From assembly GCF_014207355.1 (NCBI RefSeq), contig NZ_JACHEF010000001.1, positions 186,001-250,000 of the forward strand: DNA of 64,000 nt, given 5' to 3'. Origin of the DNA: Mesorhizobium sangaii. Lineage in GTDB: Bacteria; Pseudomonadota; Alphaproteobacteria; Rhizobiales; Rhizobiaceae. Made by a program: the position numbers and the translations under genes. The notes beneath the pieces were generated by a model. The model saw only the letters and a list, made by a program, of their open reading frames with translations. It was not told where the DNA came from and ran no database searches. Shown piece by piece: positions 1 to 9,536 of this stretch; within the stretch, counting starts at the first letter, position 1, and every line of letters starts with the position of its first letter.

Positions 1-154
1 TGACGATGATCAGTTCGAAATCGCGCCCGGCCATGGTGGCCTCGATCTCGTCGATCAACAGCGGCAGATTTGCCGCCTCGTTCCTGCAAGGAATGACGAT
101 GGATATCAATGCGTCCGGCATGTCGCGTCGGGGCTCTGTCGTCGGATATGGCAT
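1..154 (-). CDS. Glycosyltransferase family 2, N-terminal fragment
   Basis: The minus strand opens with an ATG at 154 and runs off the left edge of the window, so only about 51 residues are visible. After a dozen variable residues they read LISIVIPCRNEAANLPLLID, then an E-rich helix and FELIIV. This is the first beta strand and nucleotide-binding start of a GT-A fold family 2 glycosyltransferase of the dolichyl-phosphate mannosyltransferase/polyprenol type. These enzymes move a sugar from a nucleotide or lipid donor at the membrane. The catalytic DxD region lies outside the window, so donor and acceptor cannot be guessed. A second ATG at codon 12 is a possible alternative start. Confidence 0.75.
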   Translation of the reverse strand, partial: MPYPTTEPRRDMPDALISIVIPCRNEAANLPLLIDEIEATMAGRDFELIIV

Positions 155-327
155 TTTGTGGATGCCGTGCGGTGCCGCTCGAGGTCGTGGACTGCTAGAA
201 CCTTTGGCGCGGCGCCTCATTACGCCAGCCGAAACGATGAAGCAAGCATTGGAGCCCAGGGCAATCGCTTCAGACCTATGCCAGTTCCAACTCGTGGCGG
301 AGACCATCAATTGTCGATGTCGGCGCC

Positions 328-497
328 GCCCCTCATCGCCCTGCCGGGCACTTCTCCCCGTATAGTGACGGGGAGAAGGGGGCTGATCGCAGTGCCGGTA
401 CGCTTTCTGCAGCGTTGACAACTGGCGAAACGGTCGATGAGAGCGCCCCTCTCCCCGTCACTATACGGGGAGAGGATGCCGGCAGGCAGGTGAGGGG
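328..497. repeat. Inverted pair of palindromic intergenic repeats
   Basis: Two copies of an element of about 50 nt lie head to head. Each has a palindromic core of 28 nt (351-378 and 448-475) in which CTCCCCG and CGGGGAG flank a GTATAGTGA-like centre. Each core is flanked on its outer side by a CCCTCA/TGAGGGG-type stretch rich in GCCGGC. The copies are separated by about 70 nt of unrelated sequence. The arrangement resembles the BIME/RIME-like intergenic elements of rhizobia. The rest of the 155-635 gap holds no gene that I can support. Confidence 0.75.
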
Positions 498-635
498 CTG
501 CGCCAACGTCCGGAAAGAGGGTGGAGTGCGAAAACCGGATTCCACTTTTGCTGATCGCGCTTGGGTGCTAAACGCGCCCGTTCATGCACGCCACGCCCTG
601 GGCCAGATTGGCCGGACGCTTTCGGGAAAGAAAAA

Positions 636-1889
636 ATGCCTGCCTTCAAATCCGATTTCCTGCGCACGATGAGCGAGCGCGGTTTCATCCACCAGACTTC
701 GGATGATGCCGGGCTCGACAATCTCTTCGCCACGGAGACGGTGACGGCCTATATCGGCTTCGACGCGACCGCCAAAAGCCTGCATGCCGGTTCGCTGATC
801 CAGATCATGATGCTGCATTGGCTGCAGCAGACCGGTCACCGGCCGATCGCGCTGATGGGCGGCGGCACCTCGATGATCGGCGACCCTTCCTTCAAGGACG
901 AGGCGCGCAAGCTGCTGACCCCGCAGGACATAGACGACAACCTCGCCGGCATCCGCCGCAACTTCATGCCGTACCTCAAATTCGGCAGCGGGCCGAACGA
1001 CGCGGTCATGGTCAACAACGCCGACTGGCTGATGGAGATCAACTACGTCAATTTCCTGCGCGACGTCGGCCGCCACTTTTCGGTCAACCGCATGCTGGCC
1101 TTCGATTCCGTCAAGCTGCGGCTCGATCGCGAGCAGTCGCTGTCGTTCCTCGAATTCAACTACATGATCCTGCAGGCCTATGATTTCGTCGAGCTCTACA
1201 AGCGCCTCGGCTGCCGCCTGCAGATGGGCGGCTCCGATCAGTGGGGCAATATCATCAACGGCATCGATCTCGGCCGCCGCATGGAGGACGCGCAGCTCTA
1301 TGCGCTGACCACGCCGCTGCTCACCACCTCATCGGGCGCCAAGATGGGCAAGTCGGCGTCGGGCGCGGTCTGGCTCGATGCGGACATGCTGAGCCCCTAC
1401 GAGTTCTGGCAGTACTGGCGCAACACCGAGGATGCCGACGTCGGCCGCTTCCTTAAACTCTACACGACGCTGCCGCTGGACGAGGTCGGCCGGCTCGAGC
1501 AGCTCGGCGGATCCGAGATCAATGAGGCCAAGAAGGTCCTCGCAACCGAGATCACGGCCTTGCTGCATGGTCGCGGGGCGGCGGAACAAGCCAGCGAGAC
1601 GGCGCGCAAGACGTTCGAGGAAGGCGCGCTCGCCGAATCGCTACCGAGCGTCGAGGTGGACAAGGCAGCGCTCGAAGCCGGCGTCGGCGTCCTGTCGCTG
1701 CTGGTGACAGCCGGACTGGCGGCGTCGAACGGCGAGGCGCGGCGGCACGTGCAGGGCGGTGCGGTGCGGTTGAACGACCAGCCTGTCAGCGACGAGCGCC
1801 GACTGGTGACGCTTCAGGATTTGAGTCCGGAAAACATCGTAAAGCTTTCACTGGGCAGGAAAAAGCACATTCTGGTGCGGCCGTTCTAG
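636..1889 (+). CDS. tyrS: Tyrosyl-tRNA synthetase
   Basis: Class I aminoacyl-tRNA synthetase that charges tRNA-Tyr with tyrosine in the cytoplasm. The start at 636 gives 417 residues, the usual TyrS length, and follows a GGGAAAG ribosome site; the longer open frame upstream has no such site. The ATP-binding HIGH-type motif is HAGS at residues 50-53. The tyrosine pocket region contains YMILQAYDF and the GGSDQWGNI stretch. The KMSKS loop is KMGKS at about residues 236-240. The C-terminus ends in an S4-like RNA-binding domain ([16 protein letters not shown]). It converges on the large AsmA-family gene, with only 6 nt between the two stop codons. Confidence 0.97.
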   Translation: MPAFKSDFLRTMSERGFIHQTSDDAGLDNLFATETVTAYIGFDATAKSLHAGSLIQIMMLHWLQQTGHRPIALMGGGTSMIGDPSFKDEARKLLTPQDIDDNLAGIRRNFMPYLKFGSGPNDAVMVNNADWLMEINYVNFLRDVGRHFSVNRMLAFDSVKLRLDREQSLSFLEFNYMILQAYDFVELYKRLGCRLQMGGSDQWGNIINGIDLGRRMEDAQLYALTTPLLTTSSGAKMGKSASGAVWLDADMLSPYEFWQYWRNTEDADVGRFLKLYTTLPLDEVGRLEQLGGSEINEAKKVLATEITALLHGRGAAEQASETARKTFEEGALAESLPSVEVDKAALEAGVGVLSLLVTAGLAASNGEARRHVQGGAVRLNDQPVSDERRLVTLQDLSPENIVKLSLGRKKHILVRPF

Positions 1890-1895
1890 GATCGG

Positions 1896-4800
1896 TCACC
1901 GGTATTCGAAGATCGACCTGAAGATGCCGGGTGCGATCACCGACAGCGGATTGATGTCCAGCACCGGCTTGTTGGCATTGCCTTTGAGCCGGTAGGTGAC
2001 GCCAATCAGGCCGCGGTCGCGGCCATTGCCGAGAAGCGCGCCAACGATGGGCAATTCGCCGAAGATGCGATTAAGGCCATAGACCGGCATGAACGTGCCG
2101 GTCATGTCCATGTTGTTGTCCTGGTCGTAGAGGGTACCCTGGAACGTCGTGCCGATGCGGGGACCGCGCAGCACGCCATTGGCCAGTCTCAGATAGCCGC
2201 TGCCCTTGTCGATCTCGGCGTAGCCGCGTTCGAACTTCACCCGCGAGGTGTCCAGATTGCCCTTGACCGCCTGGTTGAGGCTGCGGCTGTCGCCGGCCGG
2301 CGTGGTCGACACGATGGATGCCAGTTTCGGCTCATTGACCACGAAGAAGTTGCTGGTATCGACCTTGCCCCTCAGCGATCCGTCGCTCGGCCCCGCCAGC
2401 GCGAGCGTGATCGCTCCGCCTTCCATATGCTCGTAGATGTTGAGGAACCGAAGGATGGCGCCGGCGTCCGCGGATCGCATGTTGAGCGCGCGCTGGCCGC
2501 CGCCGGTGGTGTTGCTGATGGTTATGGCGGCGCCCGAACTTGCCGTGGCGCTGACCTTCAGGCCGTTCACGCGCGAGCCGGCCGCGCTGTAGTCGAGCTT
2601 CAGGTTGGACAATTGCTCATCGTGGAACCCGGTCAGTTGATCGACATCGGCGCTGACGGAAATGGCATCGGAACCGGTGGTCTTCGTCGCCGTGTCGACG
2701 TCCGAGGTGAACTGCTTGATCAGCGAGCGGGCATCCAGCGCGTTGCCTGATATGTCGACCGCATAGCCCTTGCCGGACCGCTTCACCGACACCGCGACAT
2801 CGTCGCCCCGGTTCAAGGTCACCTTGCTGAACTTTGCGGAAGACAGGGCGCCATTGACCAGCACGATGCTGCCTTCGACGGAGAAGGTCTTTCCATCGAG
2901 GTCGAAATCGGACAGCGTCGTGGTGTCGCCGGACTTGGTCATGACGAATGTGGCTTTGGCGGGAACCCCCGCCCCCTTGCTCCAGCCGGCCCAGGGGATG
3001 TCCAGCCTGGCGTTGGTCAGATCGGCCGAGACGTTCTGGTCGCCGCTGCCGCTCTTGTCGATAGCGACCTTCACCGTCCCGCCAAGCAGCGGCGTCAAGC
3101 CGGGCATTGCGGCGGCACGGATCTTGTCGTCGAGCACCAATGCCACCTTGCGGCTGGCCGGCGGCCCGTCATCCCGGAGCGGCTCGATCAGGTCGAGTTC
3201 GGCTGGAATGCCGTTCAGCGATGCCTTGGCGGAGATCACCGCCTTTTCAGGGTCGACGGTGATCGAACCGTCGGCATCCGTCACCGTCTGCCCCTCGAAC
3301 GGCTTGGCCAATGACATGCCGCTGTAGTCGAGCGACACCAGCCAATCGAGCTTCGAGGAGTCGACGCCGGACTGCAACGGAATGTCAGCCCTGACATGGC
3401 CGGTGACGCTGCCCGACAGATCTTCCGGCAAAAGGCCGACATGGCGCATGGCGTTGATCGGCTCGTAGGAGGCGAGTTCGGCAACGGCGGAGGCGTCGCC
3501 CTCGACATCGATGTCGAGCGCGCCGATGACTGGCGGATGGTTGGCCGCCTTGATCGTCAGCGTGCCATTGCTGGCCGCGACGGTGCGGCCGCTGGGCATA
3601 TACACGGTGCCGGAGGACAAGGAGACGTCGACATCATTGCCATGGAAGCTGACAACGCCGACAGCGTCTCGTATCGGCGGAATGCGGCCGGCCGTGTCAA
3701 AACGCGATCCCTCGACCTGGAAACGGCCGAACACCTCATCGGCGGACAGCGGCACGCCATTGCCGAGACGGTTCGGGACGACGTGGAACTGGAGGTTGGC
3801 GTCGACGACGCGGCCGCCAAACAGATTGGCCAGAACCCACAGCCGCGCGTTGCGTGCCGAAAACCACGGCCAAAGCTGCTTGACGTGAGAAACCTGCATG
3901 TTGTGGACGTTGAGCGCCAAATTGATCCCCGGCGCCTTGCCGTCGACAAACTCGACGGCGGCGGTGCCCAGCACCTCGCCGGAGGCGTCGGAGCGAAGCG
4001 CGATCTGCTCGGCGACCAGTCTGTGGCTCACCGTATTGTAGACACCGGCAATCCGGGCGAGGAAGGGGAGCGCTGGTTCAGGCGACTCCGAAGGCGCCAG
4101 CGAGGAACCGTCGCTGGTCAGGTCATAGCGATAGGCCGGTTCCTCGCCGGCCGCTCCGGTTGCCGGCTTCGGCCCGATCGAGCCGGCGAAATCGAATGTC
4201 GAGCGGCCGGCCTTCAGCAGCAATCTGTCCACCTGGACCTTGTTGCTGCCCTCAACCAGCGTGGCGTTGAGGTCGAAGTCCGCCGGGAGCAACCCGCGTG
4301 TGCCGAGATCGAGGATGGAACCCGTCGATGACAGCGCGGCCGTCAGCCGCGATGCATTGGTGCCGGACCCTTCCGATGCCGTCAGCTTCAGCGTCACCGC
4401 ACCCAGCTTCCCGGCAGCCGCCGTGGTATCTGCAGCGCCCGTGACAACACTGGCATCCGCCAGATCGATGCTCGCATCCAGCGCCGTCACGCGGTGTGCC
4501 GCGATATCGCGGGTGGCGGAAGCGGCAATGGTAACCGCCCTGCCGTCGACATCCGCTTCGGACGAAAACTGCATGCCGCTGGGTCCCGACTGCACGACGG
4601 CGGCGTCGGTGACCTTGACCCGTTTGATCGTTCCGGTTTCGGGCAGAACGAATTCGACATTGCGAAGATCGATCTGGCGCATCGAATCTTCGCGCACGGC
4701 GTCGAGCGCGCTGTGAACGTTGGCGAACACCGCAGCCGACAGTTTCTCCGGATCGACGAGGCCATCCTGATTGCGCAGGCTTGCTGCCCAGTCGCCGCCG

Positions 4801-5294
4801 GACGGCATGGCCGCGACGACGATGTGCGCATCGGATATCCTGGCGCTGGTCAGCCGCACTTCCCCACGCAGCAGCGGTATAAGGCGCACGCCGAAGCGCA
4901 CGCGGCCCGCATCGGCCATCGGCTTGCCGTCGGCGGTCTTCAGGCTGACGTCGCTGACCTGCAACGCAATGAAGCTCGATCCATCAAGGGTGATGCGCGC
5001 CGGCCCGACCGAAACATTGACATCGACGCCGGCCAGTTTCTCGATCGCGGTTTCCGCTTCCGCCCGAAGCCGCTCGGAGCCAACGCCTGACGCACCTACC
5101 AGATAGACAGCGACTGCCGCCAACAGGACGAGGCAAGCAAAACCGGCGAACACCCTTGCCAGGATGCGAAAGCCGCGTCCGATCCGCGCCTGACCCAGCG
5201 GTGGCACGCGGCACGCGGAGGGAAAGGCTCCCAGGTCGGTGATCTCATCCCGCCTGAACCGGATCTTCTCGTGCTGCGGTTGCTCCTGATCCAC
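1896..5294 (-). CDS. AsmA-like/DUF3971 inner-membrane-anchored protein
   Basis: Very large protein, 1132 residues from the GTG at 5294 or 1159 if a TTG at 5375 is used. The GTG is preferred because it leaves room for the divergent peroxiredoxin promoter. A single membrane segment near the N-terminus (about residues 45-67, ARVFAGFACLVLLAAVAVYL) is followed by over 1000 residues of predicted periplasmic beta-rich repeats. The C-terminus carries the conserved AsmA-like stretch with GPRIGTTFQGTLYDQ, GTFMPVYGLNRIFGELP and a final YRLKGNANKPVLDINPLS. Relatives (YhdP, TamB and AsmA groups) form bridge-like proteins thought to carry phospholipid between the membranes. The specific role here is inferred from family membership only. 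Confidence 0.85.
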   Translation of the reverse strand: MDQEQPQHEKIRFRRDEITDLGAFPSACRVPPLGQARIGRGFRILARVFAGFACLVLLAAVAVYLVGASGVGSERLRAEAETAIEKLAGVDVNVSVGPARITLDGSSFIALQVSDVSLKTADGKPMADAGRVRFGVRLIPLLRGEVRLTSARISDAHIVVAAMPSGGDWAASLRNQDGLVDPEKLSAAVFANVHSALDAVREDSMRQIDLRNVEFVLPETGTIKRVKVTDAAVVQSGPSGMQFSSEADVDGRAVTIAASATRDIAAHRVTALDASIDLADASVVTGAADTTAAAGKLGAVTLKLTASEGSGTNASRLTAALSSTGSILDLGTRGLLPADFDLNATLVEGSNKVQVDRLLLKAGRSTFDFAGSIGPKPATGAAGEEPAYRYDLTSDGSSLAPSESPEPALPFLARIAGVYNTVSHRLVAEQIALRSDASGEVLGTAAVEFVDGKAPGINLALNVHNMQVSHVKQLWPWFSARNARLWVLANLFGGRVVDANLQFHVVPNRLGNGVPLSADEVFGRFQVEGSRFDTAGRIPPIRDAVGVVSFHGNDVDVSLSSGTVYMPSGRTVAASNGTLTIKAANHPPVIGALDIDVEGDASAVAELASYEPINAMRHVGLLPEDLSGSVTGHVRADIPLQSGVDSSKLDWLVSLDYSGMSLAKPFEGQTVTDADGSITVDPEKAVISAKASLNGIPAELDLIEPLRDDGPPASRKVALVLDDKIRAAAMPGLTPLLGGTVKVAIDKSGSGDQNVSADLTNARLDIPWAGWSKGAGVPAKATFVMTKSGDTTTLSDFDLDGKTFSVEGSIVLVNGALSSAKFSKVTLNRGDDVAVSVKRSGKGYAVDISGNALDARSLIKQFTSDVDTATKTTGSDAISVSADVDQLTGFHDEQLSNLKLDYSAAGSRVNGLKVSATASSGAAITISNTTGGGQRALNMRSADAGAILRFLNIYEHMEGGAITLALAGPSDGSLRGKVDTSNFFVVNEPKLASIVSTTPAGDSRSLNQAVKGNLDTSRVKFERGYAEIDKGSGYLRLANGVLRGPRIGTTFQGTLYDQDNNMDMTGTFMPVYGLNRIFGELPIVGALLGNGRDRGLIGVTYRLKGNANKPVLDINPLSVIAPGIFRSIFEYR

Positions 5295-5389
5295 GCAATT
5301 TTCCGTTGTACGAACTCGATCGTGGACGAATCCCCGCTCGACACTATATCGGTGTGGCTTGGCGCGTAACCACAAACAAGGGCATCGGT

Positions 5390-5857
5390 ATGGCTGACCT
5401 AGACGTAGGCGATATCGCGCCGCAATTCGACCTGCCGCGGGACGGCGGCGGATCTGTCAGCCTTGCTGCATCCTCCGGCAAGCCCATTGTGCTCTATTTC
5501 TATCCGCAGGACGACACGACAAGCTGCACGCAAGAGGCAATCAGCTTTTCGCAGCTGAAGTCGGAATTCGAGAAGGCCGGCGCGGTGGTGATCGGCCTGT
5601 CGCCTGATAACGTCAAAAAGCACGACAAGTTCAAATCGAAATACAGCCTCACCATCGACCTCGCCGCCGATGAGGAGCGCAAGGTAATCGAGGCCTACCA
5701 TCTGTGGGTCGAAAAATCGATGTATGGCCGCAAATACATGGGTGTCGAGCGGGCGACGTTCCTGATCGGCCGCGACGGACGGATCGCCAGAATCTGGCGC
5801 AAGGTCCGGGTCAAGGGCCATGCCGAAGAGGTGCTCGCGGCTGTCCGCGCGCTTTGA
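5390..5857 (+). CDS. bcp: Thioredoxin-dependent peroxiredoxin, Bcp/PrxQ type
   Basis: Reduces hydrogen peroxide and organic hydroperoxides with electrons from thioredoxin. The protein has 155 residues. It starts with the typical lead-in (VGDIAPQFDLP) and carries the peroxidatic cysteine at about residue 46 in DDTTSCTQEA. The resolving cysteine that many Bcp proteins hold five residues later is absent (isoleucine), so this looks like a one-cysteine member or one using a distant thiol. The conserved FLIGRDGRIARIWRKV strand follows. It is divergent from the AsmA-like gene. The upstream in-frame extension to 5306 lacks family similarity and is left out. Confidence 0.93.
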   Translation: MADLDVGDIAPQFDLPRDGGGSVSLAASSGKPIVLYFYPQDDTTSCTQEAISFSQLKSEFEKAGAVVIGLSPDNVKKHDKFKSKYSLTIDLAADEERKVIEAYHLWVEKSMYGRKYMGVERATFLIGRDGRIARIWRKVRVKGHAEEVLAAVRAL

Positions 5858-6002
5858 GATAATTGTCGGCTGAGCCGACTGCCCACAACCCCATGCCCGC
5901 CTGACGGGCAATCGTTGACGGAAAGCCCGAAGCGAAAAGCTTTGTTAACCTTAATAATGTGTAGTCAAGCTATCGTGGTGTCGTAAACGAAAGCTTGGTC
6001 CC

Positions 6003-7319
6003 GTGAAGGCAACCGGTCAGTCAGCAGTCTTCGGCAGGCGCAAAGAGCCCCACACGATCATCATCGCCCGGGGCAATGAAATCAGGCACTTCACGATCCG
6101 CCCATGGCTCGCGGCTTTTGTCGGCTCGGCGCTGGCGGCAATTGCCATCGGCTACCTGCTGGCCACCTCCTATCTGGTGCTGCGCGACGACCTGATCGGC
6201 GCCACCACGGCGCGGCAGGCGCGCATGCAGCAGGCCTATGAAGATCGCATTTCGGCGCTTCGCGCCCAGGTCGACCGCATCACCAGCCGCCAGCTGCTCG
6301 ACCAGCAGCTGATGGAGACCAAGGTCAGCGAACTGCTCGAACGCCAGAGCCAGCTCAGCCAGCGTCATGGCCGCCTCGGCCCGCTGCTCGAACGCGCAGA
6401 GAGCGAAGTCGGAGCGGCGCCTGCCGAAGATCCGGCAGCGGCCGGCAAGCCGGACAAACGCGCCGAGGTAACCGGCAGCATAGCCCCGCCGGCGCAGACC
6501 TACGCGGTCGCCAGCCTTGGCGCCAGCCTGGGCGCCGACCTCGGTGCCGGCGACACCAGGCCGTTCTCGTTGTGGTCGACCCGCTCCGATCCGCTGCCCA
6601 ACGATTCAGCCGCCGATCGTGCCGACAAACTGTTCGTGTCGATCAACCAGTCGCTGAAATCCATCGAGAGCGATCAACTGACCCGCATCAGCACGCTCGC
6701 CGACAACGCCTACAAGAGCGCCGACGCGATCACCCAGGCACTTGAAGCGGCGGGCCTGCCCGTAGACAGCGATTTCGGCAAGAACGAGAGCGACGTCGGC
6801 GGACCGCTGATCCCGCTCGACAGTTCGATGATGTTCGACAGCAAGGTCAAGGAACTGGACGAGGCGCTGGACACGCTCGACCATCTCAAGAAGGAGGCGC
6901 GCCAGCTGCCGCTGACCAACCCGGCTCCTGGTCATTCCGTCACCAGCCCGTTCGGGGTGCGCACCGACCCGATCCTCGGCACCGCGGCGCTGCATTCCGG
7001 GATGGATTTCAGGGCGCCGATCGGCATGGCCGCAAAGGTCACCGCGCCCGGCGTCGTCACCAAGGCAGGCTGGAACGGCGGCTATGGCCGGATGGTGGAA
7101 GTCGACCACGGCAATGGTTTTGCGACCCGCTACGGACATCTCAGCGAAATCGACGTGACCGTGGGCGAGAAACTGGATGCCGGCGCTGTCATCGGCAAGA
7201 CCGGCAGCAGCGGTCGCTCGACCGGCCCGCATCTGCACTACGAAGTCCGCCACAATGGCGAAGCCATCGATCCCCTGCGCTTCCTCACGATCGGCAAGAA
7301 GGTCGCCCAGTATCTCTGA
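6003..7319 (+). CDS. M23-family murein endopeptidase with membrane anchor
   Basis: Predicted cell-wall peptidase of 438 residues starting at a GTG. One membrane helix (about residues 34-55) anchors it in the inner membrane. A coiled coil follows at about 65-130 (EDRISALRAQVDRITSRQLL), then a linker rich in Ala and Gly, and the C-terminal LytM/M23 domain at about 310-425. The zinc ligands are visible as HSGMD and HLHYE, with GYGRMVEVDHGNG between them, so the domain should be catalytically active and not a degenerate activator. Coiled coil plus M23 is the arrangement of EnvC- and NlpD-like division or morphogenesis factors; that role is inferred. Confidence 0.92.
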   Translation: MKATGQSAVFGRRKEPHTIIIARGNEIRHFTIRPWLAAFVGSALAAIAIGYLLATSYLVLRDDLIGATTARQARMQQAYEDRISALRAQVDRITSRQLLDQQLMETKVSELLERQSQLSQRHGRLGPLLERAESEVGAAPAEDPAAAGKPDKRAEVTGSIAPPAQTYAVASLGASLGADLGAGDTRPFSLWSTRSDPLPNDSAADRADKLFVSINQSLKSIESDQLTRISTLADNAYKSADAITQALEAAGLPVDSDFGKNESDVGGPLIPLDSSMMFDSKVKELDEALDTLDHLKKEARQLPLTNPAPGHSVTSPFGVRTDPILGTAALHSGMDFRAPIGMAAKVTAPGVVTKAGWNGGYGRMVEVDHGNGFATRYGHLSEIDVTVGEKLDAGAVIGKTGSSGRSTGPHLHYEVRHNGEAIDPLRFLTIGKKVAQYL

Positions 7320-7500
7320 GTCACGCAGGCCCATGGGCTGATTGGCGGCCTAATATCTCCGTATTCGTATCTCCGACCTTCGCGAGCAATCGGGCGAACC
7401 ACGCGATCGCCATCCATCCCGCCTGACTGCCGGATGGGTCGTTTGGCCCCCTAGATCATCCACTGGCCCAGCCTCGTCCCCAACGGCCGGATGCGCGAAT

Positions 7501-7533
7501 TTATTTTTGAATTCCATTTGACTGAATAAATAA
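7501..7533. promoter_or_regulatory. Possible ROK-type operator upstream of the sugar operon
   Basis: An AT-rich island in high-GC DNA contains TTATTT at 7501-7506 and AAATAA at 7528-7533 as an imperfect inverted repeat, 38 nt before the start of a ROK regulator. ROK repressors commonly bind AT-rich TTTATT/AATAAA half sites, so autoregulation of the operon is plausible. No binding site has been demonstrated. Confidence 0.35.
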
Positions 7534-7570
7534 GCGGTGCGAAGCTGGGCTCTCCTAAGGGGCGCACGCC

Positions 7571-8737
7571 ATGGCACTGCGGGGGACCAATCAGGAGTTC
7601 GGGCGGCCGTACAACCGGCGCATCGTGCTTGAGTCCATCCGCCTGCAAGGACCGATCGCCCGCGGCGAGATCGCCAGGCGCGTCGGGCTCACCGTCCAGA
7701 CGGTGTCGACCATCGTTCGCGAACTCGAAGAGCAGGGCTACATCCTGTCGCTACGCGAAGAGCCGAAGGGGCGCGGCCTGCCCCCGGCGACCCTGCGCAT
7801 CAACCCCGAGGGCGGCTATGCGGTCGGGATCCACATCACCCCGTTCGGCATCAGTGCCGCCTTGATCAATCTGAGCGGCGACGTAATCGAGAGCACGTAC
7901 CGCGAAGCCCCGAACGCGACGCCCGACCACGCCTTCGACCTGATCGGAGCAATGGTGGCTGAATTGACCAGATTGCGGGCCGGAGGGCGGGTGCTCGGGG
8001 TCGGCCTGGCCCTGCCCGGCCCGTTTGGCGTCGAATCCATGAGCTTTGTCGGCCCCACCACCATGACCGGCTGGAAGGATGTGGCGCTGCGCGAGCGGCT
8101 GGCGACTTCGACCGGACTGCCGGCCTTCTTTGAAACCGACATGGCGGCGGCCGCCATGGGCGAACGCCTCTACGGCCTCGGCGCGCAGTTTTCCGAATAC
8201 TATTACCTCTATTTCGGCGTCGGCCTGGGCGGCGTCATGGTTCATGACGGCAGCGTGTTGCGCGGCGCTTGGGGAAATGCCGGCGAGGTCGGACACATTC
8301 CCGTCGTTCCGGGTGGCGAGGCTTGCCCCTGCGGCAACAGCGGTTGTCTCGAAAGATACCTGTCGCTCGAGGCGCTCCGGCGCTGGAATGGCAGTGAGGC
8401 CGAATGGGTGGCGGAAGTCGCCCCGATCTTTCGCAATGCCGTCGCCATCATCGAGAACCTGTTCGACCCCGAAACGATCATCCTTGGTGGGCTTGCCTCC
8501 ACCGACCTGCTCGAACGGCTGGCCGGTTCAACCGACGGCCTGCACAATTCCGTCTCGGCGCGAAAGGACCGTACGACGCCGCGCGTCATGGTCGCGCGGA
8601 GTGGGCAGCATTCGGTGTTGCGCGGCGCAGCCGCGCTTGCCGTTTCCGGCGTGCTGTCGCCGCGCTTCGGCCAGATCTTCACGGCTGAACGCGAACGCGG
8701 GCGCGATCTTCTGAAAACCGGAGGGATTGCGGCATGA
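7571..8737 (+). CDS. ROK-family transcriptional regulator
   Basis: Sugar-responsive repressor of 388 residues in the NagC/Mlc/XylR class. The N-terminal winged helix-turn-helix is clear (ARGEIARRVGLTVQTVSTIV, about residues 30-50). The sugar-kinase-like part contains GVGLALPGPFG, a DMAAAAMGERLYG segment and the zinc-binding ROK signature CPCGNSGCLERY. A GGGG ribosome site stands just before the ATG. It heads the ABC operon, and its TGA overlaps an ATG (ATGA at 8734-8737) that was probably the original start of the ATPase gene. It is likely to control this transporter in response to the transported sugar or its derivative (inference from context). Confidence 0.93.
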   Translation: MALRGTNQEFGRPYNRRIVLESIRLQGPIARGEIARRVGLTVQTVSTIVRELEEQGYILSLREEPKGRGLPPATLRINPEGGYAVGIHITPFGISAALINLSGDVIESTYREAPNATPDHAFDLIGAMVAELTRLRAGGRVLGVGLALPGPFGVESMSFVGPTTMTGWKDVALRERLATSTGLPAFFETDMAAAAMGERLYGLGAQFSEYYYLYFGVGLGGVMVHDGSVLRGAWGNAGEVGHIPVVPGGEACPCGNSGCLERYLSLEALRRWNGSEAEWVAEVAPIFRNAVAIIENLFDPETIILGGLASTDLLERLAGSTDGLHNSVSARKDRTTPRVMVARSGQHSVLRGAAALAVSGVLSPRFGQIFTAERERGRDLLKTGGIAA

Positions 8738-9497
8738 ACGACCCCTGCTGGTGCTCGACAACGTCACCAAGAACTATGGCGCGATTGAAGCGCTCAAGGG
8801 GATCAGCTTCTCGATCGGCAAGGGCGAGGTCGTCGCGTTGCTGGGCGACAACGGCGCCGGTAAGTCGACGCTGGTCAAGATCATCGCCGGCGGGCTGGAG
8901 CCGACTTCCGGACGCATGCTGTTCGAGGGCAAGGAGTTCCTCGTCAGATCGCCCGCTGAGGCCAAGGCGGCCGGCATCGAAACCGTCTACCAGGACCTGT
9001 CGCTGTGCACCAATGTCGACGTGGTCGCCAATTTCTTCATGGGCCGCGAGATCACCAGGAAGGTTCTTGGCATCCCCGTGCTCGACGAGCGCGCCATGGA
9101 GGCCGTCGTCGAAAAGGCGCTGGCCAGCGCCGGCACCCGCATTCCCTCGCTGCGCACCAATGTCGAGCATCTTTCCGGCGGCCAGCGGCAAGCCATCGAG
9201 CTCAACAGGTTCGTGCATTGGGGCGGCAAGCTGGTGCTGCTCGACGAACCATTCGCCGCCCTCGGCGTCGAGCAGACGCGGCGCGGTCTCGACATGATCC
9301 GCCAGGTGGCGAGCCAGGGCATCGGCGTCGTCATCATCACCCATATCATGCAGCAGGCCTTCCAGGTCGCCGACCGGATCGTGGTGATCCGGCAAGGCGT
9401 GGTGGCCGGCGATGTCGCACGCAACAAAACAAGTCCCGATGCGGTGATCAACATGATCACCGGGGAGACGCTTGCCGGTGCCGGACCGGCAGGCTGA
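8727..9497 (+). CDS. Sugar ABC transporter ATP-binding protein (single domain), start frameshifted
   Basis: Energises sugar import. The open frame of 256 residues carries Walker A (GDNGAGKSTLVK), the signature LSGGQRQAIE, Walker B (KLVLLDEPFAALG) and the switch histidine (IITHIMQQAF). It has a single nucleotide-binding domain, unlike the doubled RbsA, and so should act as a dimer with the downstream permease. The only start in this frame is a TTG at 8727, placed 2 nt from a GGAGGG ribosome site. The same ribosome site is ideally spaced for the ATG at 8734, which is out of frame. One extra C in the CCCC run at 8742-8745 would restore a normal start reading MNDPLLVLDNV. Confidence 0.9.
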   Translation: MRHERPLLVLDNVTKNYGAIEALKGISFSIGKGEVVALLGDNGAGKSTLVKIIAGGLEPTSGRMLFEGKEFLVRSPAEAKAAGIETVYQDLSLCTNVDVVANFFMGREITRKVLGIPVLDERAMEAVVEKALASAGTRIPSLRTNVEHLSGGQRQAIELNRFVHWGGKLVLLDEPFAALGVEQTRRGLDMIRQVASQGIGVVIITHIMQQAFQVADRIVVIRQGVVAGDVARNKTSPDAVINMITGETLAGAGPAG

Positions 9498-9536
9498 GGG
9501 ACAAAAGAGGGGTCCGGCTCAACAGGAGCGAACCAC

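Noticed and set aside
5306..5389. Longer N-terminus for the peroxiredoxin
   Set aside because: The upstream 28 codons overlap the divergent gene's start and have no similarity to Bcp proteins, which normally begin where the chosen ATG does.
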